Origin: Sabellastarte sp. h YS-2021
Lineage: Eukaryota; Annelida; Polychaeta; Sabellida; Sabellidae
NCBI GenBank assembly: GCA_964017235.1
Contig: OZ024936.1
Span: forward strand, 94,772,537 to 94,836,536
Reading direction: 5' to 3'
DNA: 64,000 nt
Position numbers and translations under genes: made by a program. The notes under the pieces were generated by a model that saw only the letters and a list, made by a program, of their open reading frames with translations, searched no databases and was not told the DNA's origin. Shown one piece after another: positions 38,285 to 51,200 of this stretch. How positions within the stretch are numbered: position 1 is the first letter of the stretch; each line of letters begins with the position of its first letter.

Positions 38285-38510
38285 TTTTTTTTTTTTTATG
38301 TCACTTTCAACACTGTATAGGTCATATCATGACGTGTAGTTGGAAGGGCAAAGGAAACCAGTACAAACAGTTTGTCAGGGTTCTGTTCTGTAAACTGCCG
38401 AACAACGGCAAGCAACTACCAGCTTTCCCACTTGAGGCCATGCCAGGAACCGAACCCCGGCCTCAGAGGTGGGAGGCGAGAGTGTTATCACTCTGTCACT
38501 GTGGCTGCTT
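38285..38510 (-). repeat. tRNA-derived SINE, family A
   Basis: Minus-strand copy with a T-run at its left end. Flanks AACTGCGATAA (38274-38284) and AACTGTGATAA (38511-38521) form an 11-bp target duplication with one mismatch. Confidence 0.88.
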
Positions 38511-39266
38511 AACTGTGATAAGTATGATTATTATATACTATACATGAACATTATTTTGTAATGATGTAACAACATGCATGGCATGCTGGTCTGTCAGTGG
38601 AATTGTTAGGTATTGAAATTGGGCTTCCCTATCAGGATTTTATCTTGTCATAATGTCCTGATGGTGGTCATTTTTTGTGGCTTAATAGGGTTCAGTTGAA
38701 TTGCAAACATTTCTTTCACATTTACTTGTCACATCCTGTGATTATATACACATATCTGTACAATATATATAGCAATGCATAAATCCATGCAACTTTTCAT
38801 TCACATTGAAATTCTGTAATAGGACATTATGAATTAAATTCTGTCTCCTTTTATTACTTATTTGTTACTTTGTTTTCTAAATTGCTATAATATTGCATAA
38901 TTCTCCCTTCAGGGAACTAAACTTGTTTAGTGCCCTTGAAGTTGAGGTCTGATAAAATTTTCATTGATCAGTGAGCTTAAACCTTGTGTTTCTCACGTGT
39001 TACTTTTATTCAATTCCTATGTCATTCCTTACATTTCGGTTGATTACAGATACATTCTTTCACTGCGGGAAATGTTTTAGTATTCGATCGGAATCCTTGT
39101 TTTTATTTTTCCTAAATTTTCAAGGTAAATATGTGACTACTTTATGATAAAGGGGAGTTTTGGTGGTTTGACATTTTAAATAAAAATTTAGGTAATTGGT
39201 GAAATGTTATGACATTTGGTCCATACTACATCATTTATATCACCATATGTCTTTCTTTGAAATTTT

Positions 39267-39486
39267 AGGGGGCTCGGTGGTGTAGCGGTTAGAGTTCTTG
39301 CCTCCAACCTCTGAGGCCGCCAGTTTGAATCTCGAGCCGGGCACTTCATGTTGGAAAGTTGGTAATTACTTGCTGATGCCCCGTGGTTTACAGTGCAGTG
39401 TGCACTGGTTTCCTCCACCTGTAAACTACCCGTCGCAATATGACCCTGGCTGTTGCATGCGACATAAAGCAACAAATGAATAAATA
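39267..39486 (+). repeat. tRNA-derived SINE, family B
   Basis: Head GGCTCGGTGGTGTAGCGGTT, box B GTTTGAATC, and tail GCGACATAAAGCAACAAATGAATAAA. Flanked by perfect 11-bp duplications TTTGAAATTTT at 39256-39266 and 39487-39497. Confidence 0.9.
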
Positions 39487-40113
39487 TTTGAAATTTTTGG
39501 GATATTTGGATGATATGTCGTCAAACCCAATGAAAATGTATTTGATGTGTGTGTCACAATATCTATGTGAAAAGTGTCTATTACAACAATACGAAAATTT
39601 CCCAAATGACATATACAAGAAAAATATATCACGCATGAAGATAACAATATTATGTGTATAGCACAGAGTGTTGTATTGTGAATCTTCATGAGTGATATAT
39701 ATTTTTTCTGTCTGAGTGATGTTTTACTTTTATTATCCACCATTTTGTACGATTTATGGGTAAAATAATATGAATATGTAATGGGAGGATGTGAAAAGCA
39801 TGTCAAAGAGCATGGGCACCAGTGAATATAAAAACTTCAATCTTTTACCGCACTATCTCAGCTATTTCTGCGTGGTTTATAATGTAACAAACATGAGCAG
39901 AAGTGCTGTAAGACAACCTATTTAATGATATATAAATAAAATACATATCCCCCTCTGTATGGCCCTCTATATGGGTCAAATAGCATTTGCGCAAGGTGGA
40001 TAATAAAATGTGATATGTGTTGTGTACTCAAACGTTATACAAGAACTGCTTTATTCTACATAAAGCACATTACAGTACAGTTAAATTCAAAACTGGTTTC
40101 CTGTTTAAGTACA

Positions 40114-40318
40114 CGGGGCCACGGTGGCAGAGTGGTAACACTCTCGCCTCCCACCTCTGAGGCCGGGGTTCGATCCCCGTCATGGCCTTAAGTGGGAAAG
40201 CTGGTAGTTTACAGTACACAACCCTAGCGAACTATATGTACTGGTTTCCTCTGCCATTCCAACTACCCGTCGTGATATGAACTGTACAGTGTTGAAAGCG
40301 ACGTAAAACCCAAATAAA
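40114..40318 (+). repeat. tRNA-derived SINE, family A, well kept
   Basis: The cleanest copy. Box A region GGCAGAGTGGTAAC, box B GGTTCGATCCC, body TGTACTGGTTTCCTCTGCC, end GAAAGCGACGTAAAACCC. Perfect 15-bp target duplications at 40099-40113 and 40319-40333. Confidence 0.93.
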
Positions 40319-40699
40319 TCCTGTTTAAGTACAAGGCATTTTATCATTGTGAGAGATGTGTCAGCTTAATTACTTAAATGGGTTCTGTAGTAGATGTGGC
40401 CACTACAATACATATTTATTTCCTAAAATATGAAATATCATCTTAAACAGGAATAGAAAACACATCATACCACTAATCTTATACTAATAATAAACATGGA
40501 AAGAAGAAAATACAAAAGTAAGGGGAAGATAGAGGAGCCTTTATGGACAAATGTCTTTAACCAATCAGATGATAGAATGCACTCCTTTAATATAGGATCT
40601 CTTTCTCCTTTGGTAAGGAAACCATAAAGGAGGTTTAGTGAATAACATTTTAACTGTCACCTCACCAAAGGAGATTTTTCGTCTACCTGTAATAAAAAG

Positions 40700-41790
40700 A
40701 CCTTAAAAATAAGGAGGTTTAGTGAATATGGGCCCTAAACAAAGCCAGAAACTAGTTTCGGTATGTTTTAAAAAGGGATAGGTTTTAGGATAGTGAGTGA
40801 AAAGAAGTTGCTGATGATACATCATTCGGCAAATCATTCCAGATCTTTGGAGCATTATATGCAAAGCTGAGGCTAAAATACTTAATAAAATTCTATATAA
40901 ATGAGACAAAGTGTGCAGCCCAGGACAACACACTATCAGCATAACTTCTATATGTATTGTACATACCATATACAGACAATAAAGAGTCTATCTAACGAGA
41001 GTATTGTATGAGTACTTAGTGGTATTGATAAGCAAGGAATTACAGAAGTCTAGTCGACTTTCAAACAAAGCATTTGCAGCCATTAGAATAACATTTAATC
41101 TACTCTAATGAGGACTTGTATAGTACTTAATCTCCATCAGTCACTGATTCTAAGGCGCATCTGTACATAAGACAAGGTAATTAAAGTTAATCCAATGACA
41201 TAGCTAGGTCACACCAAAGAGACATAAGGTGAACGGGGAGGCTATGACGAATAGGTTTTTGCAAAAAGGTAAGTTTTGAGCATTTCCTGAAAGAGGCAAC
41301 TGATGTTGCAAAGCGCACTCCAGGTGTGTTAGCAATGCAGCAATGTAAGTTTCACTTGAGTGATCATGCTTATAATCTGACTGTTTGGCAATCCCAGTTC
41401 AGTTAGAAGTGATATATTCATTTGACTGAGAAGTGAACACTCGCTCCACAAGCTCCACAATCCTCATGCAGATCAGTAGTTTCTGAATTCAGCAGGTTGT
41501 GGGGTTGTGGTGAGGCCTTTCGATAAGTGGTGTGACAAAAGCTTTTTTTTAAAATGAGCAGGGACAACAACTTCGGAAAGGGAACAATTGGCTAGCTTAG
41601 TGACTGAAGGCAGAAGAATGTCTAAACACCCCACAAACAAAGAAGTGGGCCATAAATCCAACAAACAGGATTTCATAGGTGATTTTATTATTACCTTTTG
41701 GATTTCATCAAAACTTACCGTACAGTTGCAGAAACAGAATGCAATGCAGATAATAAGACCTGCGGCAGTTTCTTTGAATCTTTTTTGAAT
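40700..41790 (-). pseudogene. CR1-like LINE remnant
   Basis: On the minus strand, scattered frames give the RT entry region (LLPSVTKLANCSLSEVVVPAHF, like the ITKLVNLSLSEGVFP of CR1-like RTs). Then come C-terminal blocks SRLDFCNSLL and NAPKIWNDLPNDVSSATSF, both standard CR1-like signatures. The RT core between them is missing or unrecognisable, so this is a deleted, old copy. Confidence 0.65.
41090..41400. repeat. Dispersed repeat shared with 50.23-50.48 kb
   Basis: Segments such as CATAGCTAGGTCACACCAAAGA and GGTAAGTTTTGAGC have close counterparts at 50.34-50.42 kb (CATAGCCAGGTCATATCAAAGA, GGTAAGCTTTGAGC). It lies inside the CR1-like remnant, so both are probably pieces of one LINE family. 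Confidence 0.6.
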
Positions 41791-41911
41791 ATTTTTACCA
41801 ACAAGATTAATCTAATAGTTGGATTTTCCCTGTTGGTAATGAGCAGATCTGGGCAATCTGTTTGCACAGTCTAGGTCGATAATTGTATTTTATTGTATTG
41901 TGTATTTCTAC

Positions 41912-42218
41912 TCAACTCAATATCTCCATATACTACAGGACTCAAAGGGCTATTTATACCACCTGACTGTACAGGTACAGCCCCAACTCACAAGTAACTG
42001 GCATTCCCCTAACTGAAGATTTATGCTCAGGCTCAGGGATGAGCATTTATCAGCGTCCTTGAGGTTCTTTAGCCTGCCACTGGGGATAAGACCATATGAC
42101 AGAGGACCGCCATTTTAAGTGGTCATCCAAGCCACTATGTATATGCCTGTACCTGGGTTTGAACCCATGTCCTCTGACTTCCTGGACAAGTGTCTTACCC
42201 GCTAGACCACAGTGGAAA
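41912..42218 (-). repeat. tRNA-derived SINE, family C
   Basis: On the minus strand the head reads CCACTGTGGTCTAGCGGGTA (box A region), then GGGTTCAAACCC (box B) and a ~230-base body. A second copy lies at 48685-48990, also minus, about 85% identical by eye. The body is unlike families A and B. Confidence 0.8.
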
Positions 42219-42319
42219 ATATAATGTCCATCATAATATTTAAAGTGATGCCTAACAGTTTTTGCTAGGAAGTTAAAATTCATTTTGATGCACCTTTGGT
42301 TAAAGTGTAGGACTTCTTC

Positions 42320-44540
42320 CAAGTGGGTTTAGCAAACAAATCATTTAAAGTGTCAAGATAGTAAATGTAGTAAGTGTAATGAAAAAATTTGTAATCTGTA
42401 TGACATACTAATAGATATACTATTACAAGCAGGTCAACAAAGTATACCTCCTTTAAGTCAAACTGTAACAAGTAATAGAAGACATATACCTGGATGGTCT
42501 ACTAACCATGTGGAAAAATACAGAACACAATCTATTTTTTGGCATAAATTATGGATTGACAATGGAAGGCCAAAACAGGGTGTTGTGTTTCAAATGAGGT
42601 GTCAGTCAAGACGTGAATATCATTTTGCAGTAAAATGGTTAAAAAAGCATAAAAATGATATTGAAAAAAAGCAATCTGTCTGAACTTTTGTTTAACAGTA
42701 ACATAAATGATTTTTGGAGAGTTATTAGACTGAAACAGAATAAAAAGGGCAAAGTTCCAAAATTTTTGAAAGAATTGCACCATAATAGGTCAAATATTGG
42801 ATCCACATTACTGTGTGTCAACGAAATAATAAGTGCCAAGAAGCTTCTCAAAAAGGGAAAAGGGGATGGTAATATCTCATCAATGTCTGACTATATTATT
42901 AATATGTCTCATAGATTTTCAATCTTTTAACTTTTGTGTTAAATAGCCTTATTGTACATAACATCATACCCCATGAAATGCTTGGTGGCACTATAGTGCC
43001 TATTCCTAAAAATAAAAGAAAATCCCTCAATGACTCATCAAACTATAGAAGTGTAACCCTCAGTAGCATTGTAGGTAAGCTAATGGATAATGCTATTTTT
43101 TTGATAAAACACCAAGATTCACTTAAATCCTCTGATTACCAGTTTGGGTTCAAACGTGCACACTCAACCACAAAATGTACATTTGTTGTTAAAGAGACTG
43201 TTGAATATTACAAAAGAAATCACAATGATGTGTATGCCATGTTTTAGATGCCTCTCAGGCCTTTGATAGAGTTAACTTTGTAAAGTTATTTAAAATACTT
43301 AATAAGAAGGGCTTGTGTCCATTAATTACACGTTTCTTACTAAAGTTGTATACTAAACAATGCTTGAAAATAAGGTGGGCACCAGTATTCAGAAGAATTT
43401 AAAGTTTATAATGGTGTTAAACAAGGGGGTGTCCTTTCACCACTGTTATTCAGTATATATATGGATGAATTGATTGAAAGGCTAAAAAGAAGTGGGACTG
43501 GTTGCTATATTGGCAATATGTTTATGGGAGCATTTTGTATGCAGATGTTTGTACCCTACTGGTGCCAACATTATTTAGTATGAAAAAACATGTTAGATAT
43601 TGTCTCAAAATTTGGTAAAGAATTCGATATGAAGTTCAATCCTACAAAAAGTCAGTTTACAGTGTTCTCTGATGACAAATCTCCATGTAATATTACATTT
43701 GATGATGCATCAATAACATCAGTTGAATGTGCAAATCACCTTGGTTGTCCAATTTCTGTCAGTAATGGTAATGAACATATATTACAGTGTAAACGAGACT
43801 TTATCTCCAAAGCAAATTGTGTGATTTCAAACTTTGCTTCTTGTACAGTTCATGTTAAGTATAAATTACTTAAATCTTTTTGTCTGAGCCTATTTGGGTG
43901 TGTTTTATGGAACAGTAAATCAGTAGATATAATATATACAGCCTGGAGAGTTATTGTGAGAAAACTGTTGAATGTTAGTTATAAAACTCACAGTTTATAC
44001 TTACCATTAATCATTGAAGTTTGGTCTATACAGACTCAAACACACAGAAGATATGCTAAATTTTTTAACTCAGTTGTGCATAGTACTAATAGAGTTATAC
44101 ATATGTGTAAATTGTTAGGTGTGAATGGCAGTGGATCAAGTGTATGTAAATCCTTAAACCACATAAGACGTATATACAATATCAATGGATATAGGGAACA
44201 TTCAATACAAATTTCAAGTATTAAAGATATGTTTGATTTTGATGAACAGGATAAGATTAATGTTGAAAACATCAAATGCTTATTAGACATGAGGTATACT
44301 TGTAACAGTTGTGTATTTTCTTCGAATAGCTGTTTTACAACTGGAGATCTTAACACTTTGTTGGAATTCTTCTGTGTGAAATCGTATTAAGTTCAATATA
44401 TGCATGTCCCTATGTGTGTGTGTATATATATATATTGTTTCTCTTTTTCACTTGAATTCATTGTTGTTTTTTTTGTTTTTTGTGCTACTTAAATTGTTTG
44501 TATACTCTATGTATGATAAATAAATTTAAAAAAATTTGGA
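42320..44540 (+). pseudogene. LINE ORF2 3' half, 5'-truncated
   Basis: Starts with HIPGWSTNHVEKYR...SIFWHKLWIDNG and CQSRREYHFAVKWLKK, the linker after the endonuclease. RT blocks follow, GTIVPIPKN, NYRSVTLSSIVGKLMD, FGFKRAHST, GVKQGGVLSPLLFSIYMDELIE, then the long C-terminal segment at 43590-44390 (CANHLGCPISV, AWRVIVRKLLNVSYKTH). The YADD box region near 43530 is degraded and the frame changes at least three times. The tail is GATAAATAAATTTAAAAAAA at 44515-44538. The endonuclease is absent, as in typical 5' truncation. A different family from the LINE at 1-4201. Confidence 0.82.
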
Positions 44541-45020
44541 TCACTTGTGTATTACCCATAGAGGGCACTAACAGTAAATAAATGGCATCTAACAAATGAA
44601 CAATTAGCAGGATCACTATGCTAACTATTCATTTTGTTCTTGTAATTCCTCAGAAAGGTAACATAACTGGACATTGACACAGAAGGACTGATAAAATCAA
44701 GATGACCCATTACTAGGGTATGGGCTGAGATGAACTCACTCAGGCAAACATTTGAAACACTACTGGAATCAGAAGGAGTCATCACTTGTCCTCATGTTCC
44801 TTTCACGATAACAATCATTCTCTCTGCATGATTGTCCAGGCCAATATCCTTCACAATATGAGGTATATGTAGCTGTCTAACATTTTGTACTGCTATAACC
44901 TTCAACCTTTCTGTGAGGTACAAGCCTGTAAATATACTCCATATGTTTTGACTAGTAACTGAAAATGTCTTGTCCAATGTTTATCATTAAAAGGGTTTAT
45001 TTGTGGATCTCCAGCCTGTT
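44541..45020. other. 3' flank of the sodium channel gene
   Basis: No gene seen. On the minus strand an AATAAA (plus-strand TTTATT, 44997-45002) lies only 18 bases past the stop. It could be a poly(A) signal, but a longer 3' UTR is as likely. Confidence 0.4.
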
Positions 45021-45299
45021 TCACTTTGATGTGCCAGGTTTATTGTAGATAGAAACAGATGATGTTGAAGGTGTATTTTTATTTGTCTCAACTGAACCAA
45101 CGACACAAGGAGAGACCTTTCTTATTTTACCTGCTACTCTAATAGGATGATCATTTGGGTTCTTTGAGCAATCAGGTAGTTTCTTACAGCAGAGGTATAA
45201 AGTGTCGATGACAACTTCAATGATTTCAAGCAGGCTGAGGACCGAACACCCCAACCACAGGCCAATGATGGCCCCCAATCCTGACATATAACGGGCAAA
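45021..45299 (-). CDS. Channel gene, last exon (TM2 and C-tail)
   Basis: The acceptor TTTATTGCAG lies just upstream (AG at 45300-45301 on the plus axis). Begins FARYMSGLGAIIGLWLGCSV: the pre-TM2 segment, the selectivity filter GCS and the second helix. The cytosolic tail is about 60 residues, Lys/Ser-rich (CCKKLPDCSKNP at the membrane face), stop at 45021-45023. Many family members have Ala or Ser where the Cys of GCS sits. Confidence 0.93.
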   Translation of the reverse strand, partial: FARYMSGLGAIIGLWLGCSVLSLLEIIEVVIDTLYLCCKKLPDCSKNPNDHPIRVAGKIRKVSPCVVGSVETNKNTPSTSSVSIYNKPGTSK

Positions 45300-48200
45300 C
45301 TGCAATAAACAAGAACAGAACAAAGGTGAGTGATAATAATGCATAGAGACAAGGACCTGAGTGACATAGCATGAAGCATCTGTGTGGGTCTGACTCCCAC
45401 AAGTGGGTATGCTGAAGGACTGTCCCAGTATAAGCCTGGCTGTTGAATGAGACTCAAAACTTGAACTTTAAAGTACAGAAACAATTGACAAAACATGTAT
45501 AAGCACTGATACACAGAATGTTTCATACAAAAACATGGAAATTATCACAATGCTCCATAACCAAAGGTACACATCTGTAGGTCTATAACCCAGCCCAAAG
45601 AGGGTGAACTAGTAGTTAGGTATTCAGGAATCTTTAAATGTCAAATAAGATGTACGAAAGTGACTTTGTTATGCTCTTTAAACACTATTTTAACTGAAGT
45701 TTAAAAATAAAGGTCCAGAACATGTACTTGTGGCCTCATGTTGTTTAATTAAGTGTATCTAAAATTTTTCTCTCAGGATGTTTGCTGTTGTGTATGGGGA
45801 ATCAAAATGCATAATGCTGTTTAACAAAGTGTGATTAAAATATTTTTGTGGTGATGCCTTTGCAGTTATGTACAGTAATCCTTACCTAGGTATTGATACA
45901 AACAGATTAAATTATTCAACAAGCAGATCAATTTACTGCATAGTTTTTTCTACTAAATTGACACTTAAAATCAAAGCCAAATTTTTAGTAAATTCTAGTG
46001 CGGAGAAAGCAGTTAAAAAGTGTAGAAGTTTAGAACTGTAACTGGTATTAAATTGTTGCAACCTGTTTCAATATTGAGTGTCACCAGTAATTGTAATATG
46101 GGTCAGGATTGATTGACTTACCCATTAGTCCTGCAATAAAGGGAAATTGTACTGAGTATAAATACCACACCATACCATGCAGAAAGGTTTTACAGTATTA
46201 AAAGCTGGTCACGGTGGCACAATGCTAACATACTTACCTCCGACTTCTTTGGGGGGTCTACAGTTCAAACCTCGGACCCTATGTGAGAAAGTTGGTAGTT
46301 TCTTACTGATAGTCTGCAGTTTACAGTACAGAAAAATAATATAGATATTATGCTCATTGGTCATTATCCTCTAATTATAAAAAACACATCAGATTGTCTA
46401 TTGTTTTAAAATTAAAATACACATAACCAAAGTAATTTTCTATTCTTGATCTCCACTTCTTCTACCCTGTTGAGGAAAGCCACCGCAGTCAAGTCATATT
46501 CAGCCTAAATAAAATGATATGGCAAAACACGGCTGGAAGGGATTTCAAACTACTAGCTGTAGATGCATATTCATCAGAGACACTAGTAGTGCCCTGAGGG
46601 GTTGACCCACCCAAGCGCTAATGTAGCCCATTGCTGCTTAACTTCAGTGATGAGACAGTTATGCATTATACTACGCCACAATTCATGAAAGTCAGGAGAC
46701 ACAAAGAATGAAAAATTGATGTCTAGATGATGCCTAAGTAGATGCCTCGGGTGAAGCACATGCTTAAAAAATACAATCACGTGCCAGTGTTCATTACAGT
46801 TTGTGGCTTTTGTTGGTACATATATCTTTCTTTCAATGAAAAGCTTTTCTTCCAAAAAGATTAATAGAAATTTTAAAATCTTAATTTTCACTTTACATTT
46901 TCTCTCCATTTTAAATAGATTTAAAATTACTCTCACACGTATATTTAAAGCTATTTACTAAATTTTGGCACTGTAATCAGCAAACTTTATCTAAAGTAAG
47001 GGGCATGAAAACAAACAAAATAGTTCTCAGCCCGTTTTTATTTATTTATGTCTTATACATAATACATTATTCCTTATGATGCTTGATACTTTAGCCTTAG
47101 AACACAGCAGTCAGGCCTATGGCATTCCTTTCCTTACTATAGTATCTGTACATATATGATTTTTACTTGATCACCATACCTTTCATAACTGTAGTATCTG
47201 TAGATATATTATTTGCACTTGATGACCTCGTACCTTTTGTTACTGTAGTATCTGTTGATATATGGTTATTACCTCATACCTTTCCTTACCATAGCACCTG
47301 TAGATATATGATTTGCACTTGATGACCTCATACCTTTCCTTACCATAGCACCTGTAGATATATGATTTGCACTTGATGACCTCATACCTTTCCTTACCAT
47401 AATATCTTTAGATATATCATTTTCACTTGATGACCTCGTACCTTGCTTTTGTGTAGTATCTGTAGATATCTGATTTGCACTTGATGACCTATCCTTATGG
47501 CTCCAGAAAGAGACTGTATCACTTTTGTAGCACACTTTGAAGGATGAGTACCTCTGAGGCCAGTGTTCAGTTTCCGGCACAACTTCAAGTGGGAAAGCTA
47601 GTAGTTGCTTGTCATTGGTCAGCAGTTTACAGTACAGAACCCTGACAAGCTGTATGTACTGGTTTCCTCTGCCCTTCCAACTACCCGTTGTGATATGACC
47701 TGTACAGTTCTGAAAGCGACATAAACCCCCAAATAAATAAATTGAAGGATGACCACCCTGTATATATTCACCCCACCCCCTTCATCCATCCAACATGTAT
47801 ATTGTAGTATTACTTCTATAACAGGTCAGGGGACATTTGCAAACATTTAAAAAAAACAGTCCTGAATGCTTATAACTTTTCAAAGTTGTGTCGAATATCC
47901 TTCAACACATCCTACAAAAATAAAAATCCCACAAAATTGCAATAAATGCATCCCACTTGAATTCGAGGTGAACTGAAACACAACCAAATACACTCACTCG
48001 TAGCTGTGTCTCTGGTAACCTAAGGTGTGACCTTTGTCTTATATAGACATAAACATTGAAATATTTGTAATTAAATATCATATTAAGTATTAATAATTGT
48101 TACTGACAACTTACCGGATATTTTGGTGTTTCCTTCATAGTCTCAAAGTTCAGTTCTTCAAAGTAAACTTCCAGTCTGAGAAGATTTTTATGAATTGTCT

Positions 48201-51200
48201 CTTCTAACAAAGATGTGTCATCTATGTATGAGAAATGGTCACCATATTCAGAGAGCACAGTGTCCTAAAAAGGTGGAGAAATGTCAATAGGTTTCCCCTT
48301 TGGTTTTTATTTTACCATTGTAATATTCCAGAACTATGCAGACTTTATGCCAAATAATAGTCCAATTGCCACAAAAGGACCATTTGAAAAAAAATAAAAA
48401 GTAACATCCTCGTCCTATAGGCTGATATTTTTGTTTTGCTCATTTTGAAATTATATGTTTCCGGCTGTCATTTTATGGTGTATTTTTTGCTGACTACTCT
48501 GATATTACCCAGCTGAATCAGCCATGTTTATGTAAAAAGAAATATTTCCCTAATAAGGGAATCAAATTGTCTTCACCAATCATGAAACTGAGGTGTATGT
48601 AGTTGAAACACCCACTATGGGATACTTGGTTATGTACATGGCAGTACACTTATAGATGTTTTATTACTGTTACTATTATTATGGATTTATACTCAGTGCA
48701 ATATCTCCATATACTACAGGACTCAAAGCGCTATTTAACCAATCTGACTGTACAGGTACAGCCCCAACTCACAAGTAACTGACATTCCCCTAACTGGAAA
48801 ATAGAGGCTCAAGGATGACCATTTATCAATGTACTTGAGGTTCTTTAACCTGCCACTGGGGATAGGACCCACTGACAGAGGACCGCAATTTTAAGTGGTC
48901 ATCCGAGCCACTATGTATCTGCCTGTACATGGGATTGAACCCACGTCCTCTGAGTTCCTAGACAAGTGTGTTACCTGCTAGGCCACAGTTTCAAGAACAA
49001 CCTGAAATCATATTTGCTTTTAAAAACTTTCTTCCAGAGGTTCTATTTTAGCCGCTGACTCTGTGGTAGCAATTATTGCTACACCTATGGAACAATGAAT
49101 TTTTGAAATAATGCTTATGGCTGTTGTGCTAAATATCTAGCATAAAATAGAAAATAGTAGAACAGGGTTAGAAGTTGAGGGGTGACATTGTTGCAGTCAT
49201 AACACACTCGCGTCCCATCTCTGAGATCAGAGTTTGAATCCTGGCTTGAGCTCATGCCACAAAGATGGTGAGTGCTGGCTGTTGGTCAGCAGTTTACAGT
49301 ATAGAACCTGGGCCAACTCTATATACTGCTTTCCTCTGTCATACTACCCATCACAATAAAACTGATAAGGTACTGGGCATGGTTTAATTACTTAATAAAT
49401 ATAATAAAGTCCAAATGAATAAAATAAAGTCCTCATAGTTTAGTCCTGAATGGGTTACCACTTCAGTGCACTACTCATGTCTCTGATGGCTTTGCGCTAG
49501 CACTACTGAATTGAAACCCCTTTCAGTCTTGTTTGCCAGGGTTTGTACATTCTCATGTACTACTTGTTACCTTTGTAAAGACACTGATTTTTTGTACTGG
49601 TAGTAGATAAAGCTCTTATACATGTACAACATTTACAGAATTAATGTTATAGGGGAGTTATTATACCAGAGGAAACTGATCTAAATGTATCAGACTTATA
49701 GCCACATGCAAAGGTATATTGACCTAAAGGACTTGAAGAGTTAATTCTGGAGGCCACATAGAGAATAGTGGAAATATGTAAAGTTCCCACAAACCTCAGT
49801 TCCATTTTCCCAGTTTACTATAGGAGCTTACCAATTTACAAGTCAGAATGTGACAAGAAAACTGACAAAACATATATTTTCGAAGTGCAAACATAATATA
49901 AGCAAAAATATTGTCTTTCAGCCTGCCCCCAACTGCTACCAATCTAAGAACATAATGTTTTGATTCTGGGGGTATAAAATATGTTCAGCCTTCTTACCAG
50001 TTCTGAATCGCTTGGCCACATGGTCTTGCTAACTTTGTATGCGTACACAATGGAACTGAAAGACAATTAATAGAACATTATAGATTTGAAAAAGACTTTT
50101 CCGGAAATGGACTGCTCTTCTTTATCTTAAACAATGGCTTAGTAACGTTAGTAAAATATAAGGGTGCAGTTTACATCTATTTCAATGGTCAGCGTGATAT
50201 CCTGATAAATATCCAAATGACCTGATGAAAAGTTGTATTAATTAATCTAATGTTATGTGGACTTTAATAGTGCTTAAGCTCCACTATTTGACAGATTTTA
50301 AGGCACAGCTGAACATAAACAAGGTGCATGACCATAAGTCCGTTAACATAGCCAGGTCATATCAAAGAACACGCAGGGATGACATTAAGACTATGGCCAA
50401 CAGGTAAGCTTTGAGCTTTTCTTAGGGGACATTATATGTTGCACCACAAACATTATCAGGAATGGCACAGACAGATTTATAAATAAGGTATATAAAATAG
50501 ATTAATAAATGAGGTAAATATAATTACACCATCGTCTTATTGAATATAAATTCCATAGTACAGCAATACATGCTAAGTGACAAGACAATACAAACAATTG
50601 TTATCTTGATGCTATCATAGTGCTTCAGTCTTTCCTATTGTAACTAAAGATATTCTTAATGATGGTATTTCACTGAAAATGACCCTTCCAGATTCAAGGG
50701 TTGGTTTGCATTTTAGCAGTGCTGGTTTTTGTGTTGGTTTAAGAGTTCTCACCTTTACTTGGTGGGTCAGCTAAATATCAAACATGTGTCATCAATCAAT
50801 ACTTCATCCTGACCATGGCCCTGCGGACAAGGAAAACTGTCTTGTCCTTGTCACTTTACATTTTATCTTAGTTCCAGACCAGTCTTAGATATTTACTGTC
50901 TTATCAGGAAACACTCTGGTCTGTCCTTTTCAAGTACCAGGGCCTCAGTCCACAATAAGCTGCAGAACAATACCTACCATACTTGAAATGAAACTAGCCT
51001 GTCCTAATCAACCTAGACTAGATTTAGTGGCTTCAAGTCAAGATGGAAAGTCTCCCAGTCTATATCTATAGAATCGGCTTTATCATGACAGATAAGCCTT
51101 GACCACAACAGGACAAGACAAAAGAAGAAATCACCAAGGTGGTGATAGCAACAGACAAGCTGGGATGTGTAAAAGGCAAGTCTGTTTTATGTCTTCATCT

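Larger units (their letters stand above)
45300..48114 (-). other. Intron of the channel gene with SINE and minisatellite
   Basis: Holds a decayed family-A SINE (about 46.2 kb), a 63-bp minisatellite (47.1-47.5 kb) and a truncated SINE (47.55-47.74 kb). Bases 45415-45470 (CCTGGCTGTTGAATGAGACT) look like a worn 3' end of a family-B SINE. Confidence 0.7.

Noticed and set aside
40114-40190. tRNA gene-like sequence with boxes A and B
   Set aside because: It is the head of a SINE with body, tail and target duplications; the anticodon arm and acceptor pairing are not those of a working tRNA.
47130-47500. Repeat array that could look CRISPR-like
   Set aside because: Units are contiguous without unique spacers and the window is animal nuclear DNA.
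47269-47580. Open frame with 21-residue Ser-rich repeats on the minus strand
   Set aside because: Explained by a 63-bp minisatellite inside an intron; the flanking exons join in phase without it.
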